This document shows, one piece after another, positions 26,862 through 35,935 of a stretch of DNA of 64,000 bases. Every line of letters begins with the position of its first letter. Position 1 is the stretch's first letter. The position numbers were made by a program, and so were the translations under genes. This DNA comes from CAYZRY01 sp964481005 (GTDB taxonomy: Bacteria > Bacillota_I > Bacilli_A > RF39 > UBA660), in assembly GCA_964481005.1 (NCBI GenBank), contig CAYZRY010000001.1, positions 31,548 through 95,547 of the forward strand, given 5' to 3'. Under the pieces are notes generated by a model. The model saw only the letters and a program-made list of their open reading frames with translations, searched no databases and was not told where the DNA came from.

Positions 26862-29468
26862 ATGAAAAAAGTTATCTTGATCGATGGGAATAACATTTTG
26901 TTTCGCAGTTATTATGCAACGGCATATACAGGAACAATAATGAGAAATAGTAAAGGTTTTCCAACTAATGGTTTATACGGTTTAATTAATATGTTAAATA
27001 AAATAATAGCTGAAGAAAAACCAGTATATGTCATGGTTGCTTTTGATAAGGGCAAAACTTTTAGACATGATAAATATGAATCTTATAAAGATGGTCGTCA
27101 GGAAACGCCAAATGATTTAAAACTGCAGTTTCCTGTTGCTAAGAAATTAGTCGAAGCTATGGGGATGACCTATCTAGAAATAGATAATTATGAAGCTGAT
27201 GATATCATTGGAACATTTGCTAAGTGTGCCGCTGATGATCCAGAATATGATGCAACTATTATAAGTAGTGATAAAGACTTGTTACAGTTAATTACTGATG
27301 ATGTCGATGTCAAGCTTTTGAAACAAGTTGGTTTTGTTCGTATGAATAAAACTGAGTTTTTAAATACTTATGGAATAGAGCCAAAGCGCATGATTGATTT
27401 GAAGGCTTTGATGGGAGATGCTAGTGACAATATTCCAGGTGTCAAAGGAATAGGGGAAAAAACGGCTTTAACGCTTCTTAAAGATTATCAAACATTAGAT
27501 GGTATTTATGAAAATATCGATAATATCAAAGGTAAATTGCAGGAGAAGTTAATCGAAGGTAAAGAATCAGCTTACATGAGTTATGATTTGGCAACTATTC
27601 ATACTGAAGTTCCAATTGATACTGATTTTGAAAAGATTACATACAAGGGATATGATCCATTAAAATACATTGAAATACTCGAAGAGTTAGAGTTTAATTC
27701 ACTAATTAAAAAACTTAACATTGAAAAAGATTTGATCAGTGGTAAAGCAACACCCCTTGAATATGAAATAATAAATGATATGAAAGATTTAAAGGTAACT
27801 GATAACTTCAGTATCTATGCTGAGATTTTTGGTTATTCATATCAAACTGATGAACTACTTTCATTTGCCATTTATGATGGAAAAAAAGCATATTACATAC
27901 CACTAGAGGTCATGTTAAAAGATCCAAAAATACTTACTAGTAAATATAATAAATATACATATGATGCTAAACGTTTGATGTATATACTTAAACGCTATAA
28001 TTTAGAAATAAGTAATCTAAGTGATGATATCTACATGGCTGCTTTTCTATTAAATTACAATGTCAAAGATGATATGACATATTTTATGAATAGTGAAGGA
28101 GAGCAGTTACAAAGTTATGAATCGGTCTTTGGAACTAAGCTTAAGTTAAAGATGCCTGATGGTGCTTTACTTGCTGAAACAGTTTCTAAGAAAGCTAAGT
28201 TTATCTATGATTACTGTGATAAGTTAGTAGCAGAGCTAAAAGAAGACTTACAATATGATCTATACAAAGATATTGAAATGCCCCTGGCTAAAGTACTGAT
28301 GGAAATGGAGTACGAAGGCATTAAAGTAGATGAACAAGAACTTGATAAAATCGGTGATAAGATATGTAAACGAATCGAAGAGTTATCAGAAAATATCTAT
28401 GCGATAAGTGGAGAAAAGTTTAACATTGCTTCGCCTAAACAATTAGCTGATGTTCTCTTTAAAAAGATGGAGATACCTTATCCTAAGAAAATCAAAGATG
28501 ATAACTATTCGACAAGTGTCGATATTCTTGAAAAGATAAGATTTGTCAGTCCTATTATCGATGATATTTTAGAGTTTAGAATGCTCAGTAAAATACAAGG
28601 TACTTATGTAAATGGACTAAAACAAGAAATAACTAGTGATGGAAGAATTCATACTATCTTTAATCAGATGTTGGCAAGAACTGGTAGACTTTCTTCATCT
28701 AATCCTAATTTGCAAAATATTCCAATTAGAAGTGAAGAGGGAAGATTAATTAGGAAAGCTTTTGTGGCTGATAAAGATTCAGTAATTCTATCAAGTGACT
28801 ATTCACAAATTGAGTTGCGAGTTTTTGCACACATGTCCGAAGCTAGCAATCTAACTGATGCCTTTATACAAAATAAAGATATTCATACTAAGACAGCCAT
28901 GGATATTTTCAAAGTAAAAGAAAGTGAAGTGACAGCTAATATGCGCCGTGAGGCTAAAGCTGTAAACTTTGGAATAATATATGGAATATCAGCTTTTGGT
29001 TTATCCGAAGACTTGGGAATTGATATTTCCAGTGCAAAAAAGTTCATGGATGATTACTTAGCTACGTTCCCAGGAATTAAAGACTATATGGATACTTTGA
29101 TTGCTGTTGCTAAACGTGATGGTTACGTAAGAACACTCATGGGCAGAAAACGTGTTATACCAGAGCTTCAAGATAAGAATTTTATGGTTAGATCAAACGG
29201 TGAAAGAATGGCTCTAAATACTCCGATTCAAGGAACTAGTGCCGATATTTTGAAAAAAGCAATGATCGATATATATGAGAAATTTAAAGATAAGAACTTA
29301 AAGAGTAAAATGCTGCTTCAAGTTCATGATGAACTGGTCTTTAATGTTTTAAAGAATGAGCTGGAAACAGTTAAAAAGATTGTCGAAGATTCAATGGAAA
29401 ATGCTTACAAACTATCTGTTCCATTAAAAGCGTCAATAAATGTCGGAGGTGACTGGTACGATGCATAA
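26862..29468 (+). CDS. polA: DNA polymerase I
   Basis: Repair and Okazaki-fragment polymerase. Residues 1-290 are the 5'-3' exonuclease (LIDGNNILFRSYYA; DYEADD-like NYEADDIIGTFA; LMGDASDNIPGVKGIGEKTA). A degenerate 3'-5' exonuclease region follows: the catalytic Asp-Glu motif I is not visible (SIYAEIFG instead), as in other Gram-positive PolI. The family A polymerase domain has the core motifs SDYSQIELRVFAH, RREAKAVNFGIIYG and LQVHDELVF. ATG 26862 is chosen because AGGTG is 6 bp upstream; the GTG at 26853 belongs to that site. 868 residues. A cation transporter gene overlaps its 3' end by 8 bp. Confidence 0.96.
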   Translation: MKKVILIDGNNILFRSYYATAYTGTIMRNSKGFPTNGLYGLINMLNKIIAEEKPVYVMVAFDKGKTFRHDKYESYKDGRQETPNDLKLQFPVAKKLVEAMGMTYLEIDNYEADDIIGTFAKCAADDPEYDATIISSDKDLLQLITDDVDVKLLKQVGFVRMNKTEFLNTYGIEPKRMIDLKALMGDASDNIPGVKGIGEKTALTLLKDYQTLDGIYENIDNIKGKLQEKLIEGKESAYMSYDLATIHTEVPIDTDFEKITYKGYDPLKYIEILEELEFNSLIKKLNIEKDLISGKATPLEYEIINDMKDLKVTDNFSIYAEIFGYSYQTDELLSFAIYDGKKAYYIPLEVMLKDPKILTSKYNKYTYDAKRLMYILKRYNLEISNLSDDIYMAAFLLNYNVKDDMTYFMNSEGEQLQSYESVFGTKLKLKMPDGALLAETVSKKAKFIYDYCDKLVAELKEDLQYDLYKDIEMPLAKVLMEMEYEGIKVDEQELDKIGDKICKRIEELSENIYAISGEKFNIASPKQLADVLFKKMEIPYPKKIKDDNYSTSVDILEKIRFVSPIIDDILEFRMLSKIQGTYVNGLKQEITSDGRIHTIFNQMLARTGRLSSSNPNLQNIPIRSEEGRLIRKAFVADKDSVILSSDYSQIELRVFAHMSEASNLTDAFIQNKDIHTKTAMDIFKVKESEVTANMRREAKAVNFGIIYGISAFGLSEDLGIDISSAKKFMDDYLATFPGIKDYMDTLIAVAKRDGYVRTLMGRKRVIPELQDKNFMVRSNGERMALNTPIQGTSADILKKAMIDIYEKFKDKNLKSKMLLQVHDELVFNVLKNELETVKKIVEDSMENAYKLSVPLKASINVGGDWYDA

Positions 29469-30408
29469 TATAGTAGGTAAATATATGTTTTTTAGTGTAC
29501 TAACTAATTCAGTATTATCTTTACTAAAGATATTATTTGGTTTCTTAGGACATAGTAATGCTCTTTTTGTCGATGGTTTCCATTCACTATCAGATTTGAT
29601 TTCTGATTTTATTGCTATCTTTGGTGGAAAACTATCAGCAGCCAAAGAAGATGATAAACATCCTAAAGGTCATGGCAAAATTGAATACTTAACTAGTATC
29701 GTCATCGCTATTATCATCACGGCGATGGGCTTTACTTTGCTACGCAACTCTTTCCTTGGTGCTAAAAAAGTCATACCTGATAACTATGTAATTATCGTTG
29801 CTTTAATAACGATAATCTCTAAATATGTTTTATCTAGATTACTAATTAGTAAGGGTAAAAAACATTCAAGCAATATACTTATTACATCTGGCCGAGAATC
29901 ATTTACCGATGTTTATACGACATCACTTGTTTTGATATCGGTAATTGCTAGTCAGTTTTCAAAACAGTTTTCATTACTTTCTTATGCTGACTTTGTCAGT
30001 TCGATCATTATCAGTGTCGTTATCATTGTCATCGGAGTTAAATTACTCGTTGAGAATTTATCACTGACAATAGGTGAACGAGAAATGGATTTGACTAAGC
30101 TTGTGGCCGTCGAAGAGTATCTTACTAAACTTCATCCCGATGTTACTTTGGGAGGCTTGGAACTAATTAAACTAGGTCAGTACTACGATGCTGAACTGAC
30201 AATACTACTGCCAAAGAAAACATCACTTGTCCATTCCCATGCTATATCTCATGAAATGGAAGAAAATTTAATTAATAGTGATTTTAATATAAGTCATGTG
30301 AATATTCATATCGAACCGAAAGAAGGTGAAGTAAATGCCGGAACTACCAGAAGTAGAAACAGTAAAGGAACGACTAAAAAAAGTAGTCCTAAACAAAAAA
30401 ATAAGTAG
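29461..30408 (+). CDS. Cation diffusion facilitator (CDF) family transporter
   Basis: A membrane antiporter for divalent metal ions. About six transmembrane helices occupy residues 5-200, with the metal-site motif DGFHSLSDLISDF in TM2 and the signature HPKGHGKIEYL in the following loop; a cytoplasmic C-terminal ferredoxin-like domain follows (HVNIHIEP). ATG 29461 is 8 bp after GGAGGTGA and overlaps polA by 8 bp; an in-frame ATG at 29440 is inside polA and has no site. The last 24 codons run 74 bp into mutM in another frame and encode a Ser/Lys/Thr-rich tail. The metal (Zn, Mn or Fe) is not predictable. Confidence 0.9.
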   Translation: MHNIVGKYMFFSVLTNSVLSLLKILFGFLGHSNALFVDGFHSLSDLISDFIAIFGGKLSAAKEDDKHPKGHGKIEYLTSIVIAIIITAMGFTLLRNSFLGAKKVIPDNYVIIVALITIISKYVLSRLLISKGKKHSSNILITSGRESFTDVYTTSLVLISVIASQFSKQFSLLSYADFVSSIIISVVIIVIGVKLLVENLSLTIGEREMDLTKLVAVEEYLTKLHPDVTLGGLELIKLGQYYDAELTILLPKKTSLVHSHAISHEMEENLINSDFNISHVNIHIEPKEGEVNAGTTRSRNSKGTTKKSSPKQKNK

Positions 30409-31159
30409 CATTGATATATACTGGGATAATATTATTGCTGGTATTGATGCCGAAGAATTTAAAAACAAGTTAGTTGGTCAAACAATTAACGATATCACCA
30501 GAAGAGGTAAATGGTTAGTTTTCCATTTGGATGATTATGTCATGCTTTCTCATCTTCGAATGGAAGGGAAGTATTTCTTAAAGGACCAAAATGAAGAGTT
30601 AGAAAAACATGAACATGTTGTCTTTAACTTTGATGATGGGACCAATCTTCGTTATCATGATACTCGTAAATTTGGTAAGATGCATCTAGCAAAAATGAGT
30701 GCTTGGACAAGCTATCCGGCACTAATGAAACTTGGATTGGAGCCTTGGGATGAAGAGCTGACTTCCGAGCATTTGAGAAAAGTTTTCAAGAGCAAGAGTC
30801 TGCCAATTAAAACAGTCTTACTAGATCAAAGTATCATTACTGGTATTGGTAATATATATGCTGATGAAATACTTTTTGCCAGCCGCATTTCACCGTTTAG
30901 AAAAGCCAACAAAATAACGCTCAAGGAAGCAAAGCTGATAATTGAAAATACTAAAAAAGTACTAGCAAAGGCCGTTTCAGAAAATGGAACAACCATCAGA
31001 TCTTATGTTTCAGCCAAGGGCGTTACTGGTCATTTTCAAAATGAACTAATGGTTCATACAAAAGTAGGGGAGCCTTGCCCAGTTTGTGGGACAACTATTA
31101 TTAAAACAACTATCGGAGGACGTGGGACATATTACTGTCCTAAGTGCCAGGCAAAATGA
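30335..31159 (+). CDS. mutM: Formamidopyrimidine-DNA glycosylase
   Basis: Base-excision repair enzyme that removes 8-oxoguanine and formamidopyrimidines. The catalytic proline and glutamates are at the very start (MPELPEVETV), which fixes ATG 30335 despite a 74-bp overlap with the transporter gene. The H2TH segment (LLDQSIITGIGNIYADEILFASRISP, in two parts) and the C-terminal zinc finger (PCPVCGTTI...YYCPKCQ) are complete. At 274 residues it is normal. The stop is TGA in an ATGA overlap with truB. Close linkage to polA is typical of Bacillota. Confidence 0.97.
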   Translation: MPELPEVETVKERLKKVVLNKKISSIDIYWDNIIAGIDAEEFKNKLVGQTINDITRRGKWLVFHLDDYVMLSHLRMEGKYFLKDQNEELEKHEHVVFNFDDGTNLRYHDTRKFGKMHLAKMSAWTSYPALMKLGLEPWDEELTSEHLRKVFKSKSLPIKTVLLDQSIITGIGNIYADEILFASRISPFRKANKITLKEAKLIIENTKKVLAKAVSENGTTIRSYVSAKGVTGHFQNELMVHTKVGEPCPVCGTTIIKTTIGGRGTYYCPKCQAK

Positions 31160-32007
31160 AAGATGGATTTTTAATAATTAATAAAGACGCTGGTATGACT
31201 TCTCGCGATGTCGACAACATTATCATGCATAGCTTTGCTACTAAAAAAGTGGGACATCTTGGCACTCTTGATCCTTTGGCTACTGGTGTGCTTGTTTTAG
31301 CTCTAGGTAAAGCTCTTAAAGTAGTTTCATTAATCGAAGAACATGAAAAAAGATACAGAGCAACAATTACCGTTGGACTGCAGACAGACACTCTTGATAT
31401 TACCGGTGAAGTGCTAAGTAAATCAGATGAACGCCCCTCTAAAGAAGAAATAATCGAAGTATTAAATAGTCTTCTTGGAGAAAATCTTTTAGAAGTTCCA
31501 AAATACTCAGCAATTAAAATAAATGGTAAAAAACTTTACGAATATGCTAGAGCTAATTTACCAGTCGAACTTCCAAAAAAGAGCATGACTTTAATAAGTT
31601 ACAGTTTACTTGATTTTAATAAAGATAGTTTTGAAGTTGAAATGCATGTCAGTTATGGAACCTATATCCGTAGTTTAATTAATGAAATAGGAAAAAGATT
31701 AAATGTTCCTATGACGATGAGTCAGTTAGAGCGCATATCTTCCGGAGACTTTCATATTGATAATTCAGTCCTAGCTGGCGAAGCTAGCCCTAAGAACCTT
31801 ATTAGTATCGAAGAGATACTTAGCAAGTATCAAAGCATCAAAGTAGATGATGATCTAAAATCAAAGATATTAAATGGACAAATATTGCCTGATATATATC
31901 ATCAGTATCCAATTATTTTTCTTGATGAAGATGATAAGGTCATAGCTATTTACAAACAATATGAAAAAGATGAAAACTATGTAAAGCCACATAAAATAAT
32001 TAGTTAG
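31156..32007 (+). CDS. truB: tRNA pseudouridine(55) synthase
   Basis: Makes pseudouridine 55 in the T loop of tRNAs. The active-site block KVGHLGTLDPLATGVLVLALG contains the catalytic Asp; KYSAIKINGKKLYEYAR and VSYGTYIRSLINEIG follow. From ATG 31156 it has 283 residues, slightly short. An in-frame codon at 31144 inside mutM is not needed, since ATGA couples it directly to mutM. In most Bacillota truB follows rbfA; here the rbfA operon at 48189-52802 lacks it. Confidence 0.95.
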   Translation: MKDGFLIINKDAGMTSRDVDNIIMHSFATKKVGHLGTLDPLATGVLVLALGKALKVVSLIEEHEKRYRATITVGLQTDTLDITGEVLSKSDERPSKEEIIEVLNSLLGENLLEVPKYSAIKINGKKLYEYARANLPVELPKKSMTLISYSLLDFNKDSFEVEMHVSYGTYIRSLINEIGKRLNVPMTMSQLERISSGDFHIDNSVLAGEASPKNLISIEEILSKYQSIKVDDDLKSKILNGQILPDIYHQYPIIFLDEDDKVIAIYKQYEKDENYVKPHKIIS

Positions 32008-32024
32008 AACTAGTTATTTTTTTT
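31995..32024 (+). terminator. Terminator after truB
   Basis: AATAATTAG pairs with TAGTTATT-type 3' arm (one G-T pair), followed by T8; the stop TAG is in the hairpin. Confidence 0.75.
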
Positions 32025-32058
32025 ACTTAAATAATGTTATAATTAAATAGGTGATAAT

Positions 32059-34167
32059 GTGAATAATAGTAGAGTTAAAATATTATTTTCACTTTTGGCG
32101 ATAGCTTTTTTGATATTGCCTTTTTATCGTGTCAAAGCTTTGGAACTTTGTCCTAAAAGTTATGAATATCAGTTATGGGAACAACGCAGTGATAGGGATA
32201 AGTTCATAGCTCCCAAGTACTGTATGGAAAAGCGCGCAGTCCAGGAAGTATCAAAATTCACTGCGGCTAGAGCAGATATTTTACCAAGTAGTTTTGACCT
32301 TCGTAATGAAGGAGGACAAAACTATACAACCGCAGTCAAAAATCAAGGTTTAACTGGTCAGTGCTGGGCTTTTACCACAACATCAGTGCTCGAGTCTAAG
32401 ATGAAAAAAAGTGGTGATAGTGCTATTACTTTTAGTCCAAGACATATAGAGTATGCAACTAGTTATCAATTTACTGATGGAATAAATCCGCTTGGTTATA
32501 ACCGAACTGTTGATCAGGGTGGAAACTTTTACTATAGTTCTAATTATTTAATTAAAAATATCGGACCTGTCAAAGAAACTGACATGCCATTTTCTAATGA
32601 TGTATCATTAATTCCTTTAAGTGCAATCGATAAAGCTAATGTCCTAGATATCAATGAAGTTACATTCTTAGATTCATCAAGTGGATGCTCTTTGGTAAGT
32701 AGTGATATGAAAAAGAAAATAATGGCTAATGGTGCCATTGGTTCTCTAATATATTATGACAGCGCATATTACGACAGTTTTAGAGCTTCTTACTTTTACG
32801 ATGGAAGTAATTACAGTAATCATGCTGTAACGATAATTGGCTGGGATGACAATTATGATAGAACAAGATTTAAAAATCTTCCAAGTGCTAACGGTGCTTG
32901 GCTTGTCCAAAATTCATATGGAACAGCTTGGGGAGATAATGGGTATTTTTATATCTCTTATGAAGACGATAGAGTTTGTTCAAGTCTTTTCTCAGTTGAT
33001 AGCTACGACAAAGATTTAGAGAGAAATAACTATCGCTCGGATGTTCTAGGAATGAATTCAGCAATCGGTTATACAAACACAGATAGTACTTATGCAGCTT
33101 ATACTTTTAGTCGCAAAACAAGTGATAGAGAAAAACTAAGTGAAGTTACTTTTGCTACAAATATAGCGGGTACATATGCAATATATTTAATCGATGGTGA
33201 AGAGAAAAACGTTACTAGTTTAACTCCTGACTATGTTGGGACAAGCACTGGACCATCGTATAAGACAGTTAAATTTGACAATGTCTATATGACTGGTTCT
33301 AAATATACAGTTATTATAAAGTATAGCGGAGCAGTTGGTTCTTATCATGTTCCTATCTCGCTAAAGATTCCTGGTAGTTATAGTAATTTCACTGTAAAAA
33401 CAGGTGAGGGATTTGTCTCACGTGATGGAATAACTTGGACTGACTTAGCCGAAGAAAATGCTGCGCTTGTAATCAGTGTAAGTAGTGATAACGCTGACTT
33501 AAAACTAAGTAATTTCAGTCAAAGTATCATTGATAATAAAACAGTTATTAACCTAGATGCCAACTATATAAAAGCTCCGAACAGCTTAACTTATAAATTA
33601 TTAAATGAAGCCAAAGAAGAATTAAGTATTACTACAGCTAATACCTTAGTTGAAAATAGACTAGAGGATATAACAATTACAAGCAGTAATATTTTAGGAG
33701 CAGGTCAATATGATCTAGTTATCAATTATGATGGAAGAGAGCTTGTTTATCAGTTTGTCATAGGTGAGCTTAGTCCATATAATTACAATGATTCAAATAT
33801 AGTAAGAAGTAATTTTGATTTAAATTTTTATGTTCCAGGAGTCGATATAGCTACATTGAAGCAAGTCATTGGTGATAAAATTTTAGTTAATCAAGATGGA
33901 ACTAATATAACTAGTGGGATACTAACTAGCAAGATGACAGTAAATTATCTTAGTGATACATTTAAAGTAATTATCAAAGGTGACGTGACAAGTGATGGCT
34001 TTGTCAAAATAAATGATTTAGCTAAACTGTCTAATTATCTTGTCAATGGTAATGGTTTAACAGCTGAAGAAATAATAAGTGCTGATATAACTGGCGATGC
34101 AGTTTTTAAAATAAATGATTTAGCTAAGATGTCTAAATACATAGTAGATGGAGGTAGTTTAAAATGA
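32059..34167 (+). CDS. Secreted papain-like cysteine protease with C-terminal dockerin
   Basis: A 702-residue exported protein. A signal peptide spans about residues 5-28. A peptidase C1A domain occupies about 75-310: oxyanion Gln96 and catalytic Cys102 in KNQGLTGQCWAF, His255 in NHAVTIIGWDD, Asn285 in WLVQNSYGTAWG. A middle region (about 320-630) looks like beta-sandwich domains. At the end (about 641-699) are two dockerin type I repeats, with calcium ligands Asp642, Thr644, Asp646, Asp653 and Asp676, Thr678, Asp680, Asp687, each followed by INDLAK. GTG 32059 is preceded by AGGTGAT. The next gene starts inside its stop codon (ATGA) and carries a cohesin-like domain, so protease and anchor are probably made together. 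Confidence 0.88.
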   Translation: MNNSRVKILFSLLAIAFLILPFYRVKALELCPKSYEYQLWEQRSDRDKFIAPKYCMEKRAVQEVSKFTAARADILPSSFDLRNEGGQNYTTAVKNQGLTGQCWAFTTTSVLESKMKKSGDSAITFSPRHIEYATSYQFTDGINPLGYNRTVDQGGNFYYSSNYLIKNIGPVKETDMPFSNDVSLIPLSAIDKANVLDINEVTFLDSSSGCSLVSSDMKKKIMANGAIGSLIYYDSAYYDSFRASYFYDGSNYSNHAVTIIGWDDNYDRTRFKNLPSANGAWLVQNSYGTAWGDNGYFYISYEDDRVCSSLFSVDSYDKDLERNNYRSDVLGMNSAIGYTNTDSTYAAYTFSRKTSDREKLSEVTFATNIAGTYAIYLIDGEEKNVTSLTPDYVGTSTGPSYKTVKFDNVYMTGSKYTVIIKYSGAVGSYHVPISLKIPGSYSNFTVKTGEGFVSRDGITWTDLAEENAALVISVSSDNADLKLSNFSQSIIDNKTVINLDANYIKAPNSLTYKLLNEAKEELSITTANTLVENRLEDITITSSNILGAGQYDLVINYDGRELVYQFVIGELSPYNYNDSNIVRSNFDLNFYVPGVDIATLKQVIGDKILVNQDGTNITSGILTSKMTVNYLSDTFKVIIKGDVTSDGFVKINDLAKLSNYLVNGNGLTAEEIISADITGDAVFKINDLAKMSKYIVDGGSLK

Positions 34168-35708
34168 AAAAATATTTATTATTAATTATTCTTTTGATTG
34201 TTCCTCTAAAAGTATCGGCTGCTAGTTCTAGTATTTCTTGTCCAGCATCGGCTACTATCGGTCAAAATGTTACTTGTAGTGTCAATGTTACTCACAGTGG
34301 TTTAACTGGTGTTAGCTTAAAGTTTTCCCTAACTGGTGCGAGCTTTGTATCGTGCTCACCAGCAGCTATCTTTAATGGTAGCAGACTCTGCTCAGCAAAT
34401 GGGGCAGCTCTAACGACAACGCAAACTACAAATGGTGGAACAGTTCTAACCTTTGTTGTCAAAGTAAATAGCGCATCTCAAATAGCGATCAATACAGTTG
34501 AGGTATCAGACAGTGCTTACAATAATTTTACTGCTAATAATAGTAGTGCTAGTATTAGAATAAAATCCACAGATAATGTTCTAAGTAGTATAACCGTCGG
34601 GAGCCAGGTTTATAACAGCCCAGCCCAGACTATTAACCTAAGCTTAAATGCAGCAAGTACAAATATTAGTGCTGTGGCACCAGCCGGAGCAAGAGTTAGT
34701 GGAACAGGTTATAAAGCTTTAAATTATGGACTTAATAAATTTGTTCTAACATCAACTAGTGAAAGCGGGTCACCTAGATATTACACAATCAATATCACAA
34801 GACCTGACAATCGAAGCTCAAATAATAATTTGAAGACTTTGACTACGACTCCAGGCTCACTTAGTTTTAATTCGTCTACTTTAAAATATAAAGTCGAAGT
34901 AGCAAGTAGCGTAAGTAGTGTTAAAATAGCAGCTACTTTAGCAGACACTAAAGCTAAGTTTGTCAGTTATCCGCAGAGCCTAAATTTAAACTATGGATCT
35001 AACTATGCTAATATTAAAGTTCAAGCTGAAAACGGGGCGGTTAAAACATACACTATCGAAGTAGTTCGCAAAGATGATCGAAGTAGTGACAATCTACTTA
35101 AAAGTTTAACAATCAAAGACTTTGATATAGATTTTAGTAGTGATAAGACTAGTTATGAAATGACTGTTCCAAATGAAGTTACTAAATTAGAATTAGAACC
35201 AATAATTAATTCTGAAGTAGCTAAAATGAATATCACTAATCCAGATTTAACAGTTGGTCTAAACAAAGTAACAATTGTTGTTACTGCCGAAAATGGTAGT
35301 GCTAAAACCTATGAGATAAATGTTACAAGAAGCCAAAAGGGAGTTAAACTCTCCGATGATAATTATCTAAAATCACTTGAGGTATCAGGTTACCAAATAG
35401 ATTTTAAAAAAGATAAACTAAAATATGAGTTACTAATCAAACAAGACTACGATTTAAATATTAAAGCTACTACTCAAAGCTCAAAAGCTAAATATGAAAT
35501 AACGGGTAATAAGTCATTAAAAAATGGTAGCAGAATAAAAATAACAGTTCTATCTGAAAGTTCTAAAAAAAGAACATATGAAATACTTATCAAACAAAAG
35601 AGAGAACTTCCATCATCAGTCTTAATATCGATGGGTGTAGTAGCTGGTCTAATTCTAGCAATTGTACTTAATAAAATAATTGTAAAAGTCTTGAAAAAAG
35701 GCCAATAA
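34164..35708 (+). CDS. Membrane-anchored surface protein: cohesin-like domain plus four cadherin-like repeats
   Basis: A 514-residue exported protein. Signal peptide about 1-19; a cohesin-like domain about 22-135 with four Cys (26, 38, 64, 76) and the pattern IGQNVTCSVNV...GVSLKFSL...GTVLTFVVKV; four repeats of the cadherin-like beta-sandwich type (about 138-213, 220-302, 309-389, 400-478), repeats 2-4 opening NxLKxL or NLLKSL, with a terminal KTYTIEV/RTYEILI strand; one C-terminal transmembrane helix (about 485-505) and a basic tail. It starts inside the stop of the dockerin protease (ATGA). The architecture suggests a cell-surface docking stalk. The cohesin call is by pattern only; an unrelated Ig-like fold is the alternative. 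Confidence 0.75.
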   Translation: MKKYLLLIILLIVPLKVSAASSSISCPASATIGQNVTCSVNVTHSGLTGVSLKFSLTGASFVSCSPAAIFNGSRLCSANGAALTTTQTTNGGTVLTFVVKVNSASQIAINTVEVSDSAYNNFTANNSSASIRIKSTDNVLSSITVGSQVYNSPAQTINLSLNAASTNISAVAPAGARVSGTGYKALNYGLNKFVLTSTSESGSPRYYTINITRPDNRSSNNNLKTLTTTPGSLSFNSSTLKYKVEVASSVSSVKIAATLADTKAKFVSYPQSLNLNYGSNYANIKVQAENGAVKTYTIEVVRKDDRSSDNLLKSLTIKDFDIDFSSDKTSYEMTVPNEVTKLELEPIINSEVAKMNITNPDLTVGLNKVTIVVTAENGSAKTYEINVTRSQKGVKLSDDNYLKSLEVSGYQIDFKKDKLKYELLIKQDYDLNIKATTQSSKAKYEITGNKSLKNGSRIKITVLSESSKKRTYEILIKQKRELPSSVLISMGVVAGLILAIVLNKIIVKVLKKGQ

Positions 35709-35719
35709 TGGTTTATTAT
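35691..35719 (+). promoter_or_regulatory. Promoter of the T-box/hisS-aspS operon
   Basis: TTGAAA (35691-35696), 17 bp, TATTAT (35714-35719). The -35 lies inside the last codons of the upstream surface-protein gene. Confidence 0.65.
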
Positions 35720-35724
35720 ATAGG

Positions 35725-35920
35725 TGTATTCAAACAAGAGGAGTAATCTAGTTGATACTTATAGAGAGAGTATGGTTGTTGTAAATACTCAGTTAAACTA
35801 GGCGAAGACACTTGAATAAATTTGAAACGTGACATCGCGTTAAGATGAATAAGCATATGGAAATATGGAATTAAGGTGGTACCACGGGTTATGCTCGTCC
35901 TTTGGGTGACTACCTTTTTT
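35725..35920 (+). promoter_or_regulatory. T-box leader, aspartate specifier (GAC)
   Basis: The T-box element AATTAAGGTGGTACCACG is at 35869-35886, followed by a terminator stem and T6 ending at 35920. Stem I: TTCAAA 35729-35734 pairs with TTTGAA 35821-35826, CAAG 35735-35738 with CTTG 35811-35814, and CTAGTT 35748-35753 with AACTAG 35796-35801. The 3' side of the specifier loop is GCGAAGACA (35802-35810). By the same geometry as the valine leader (codon, one base, then the CTTG/CAAG helix) the specifier is GAC (Asp) at 35807-35809. CAC (His) overlaps it one helix position later and is less likely. hisS and aspS follow. Confidence 0.92.
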
Positions 35921-35935
35921 GTTTAAGGAGGAAAT

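Noticed and set aside
32059..34167. Cellulosome enzyme
   Set aside because: The catalytic domain is a cysteine protease and no glycoside hydrolase is in the window; only the dockerin principle is shared.
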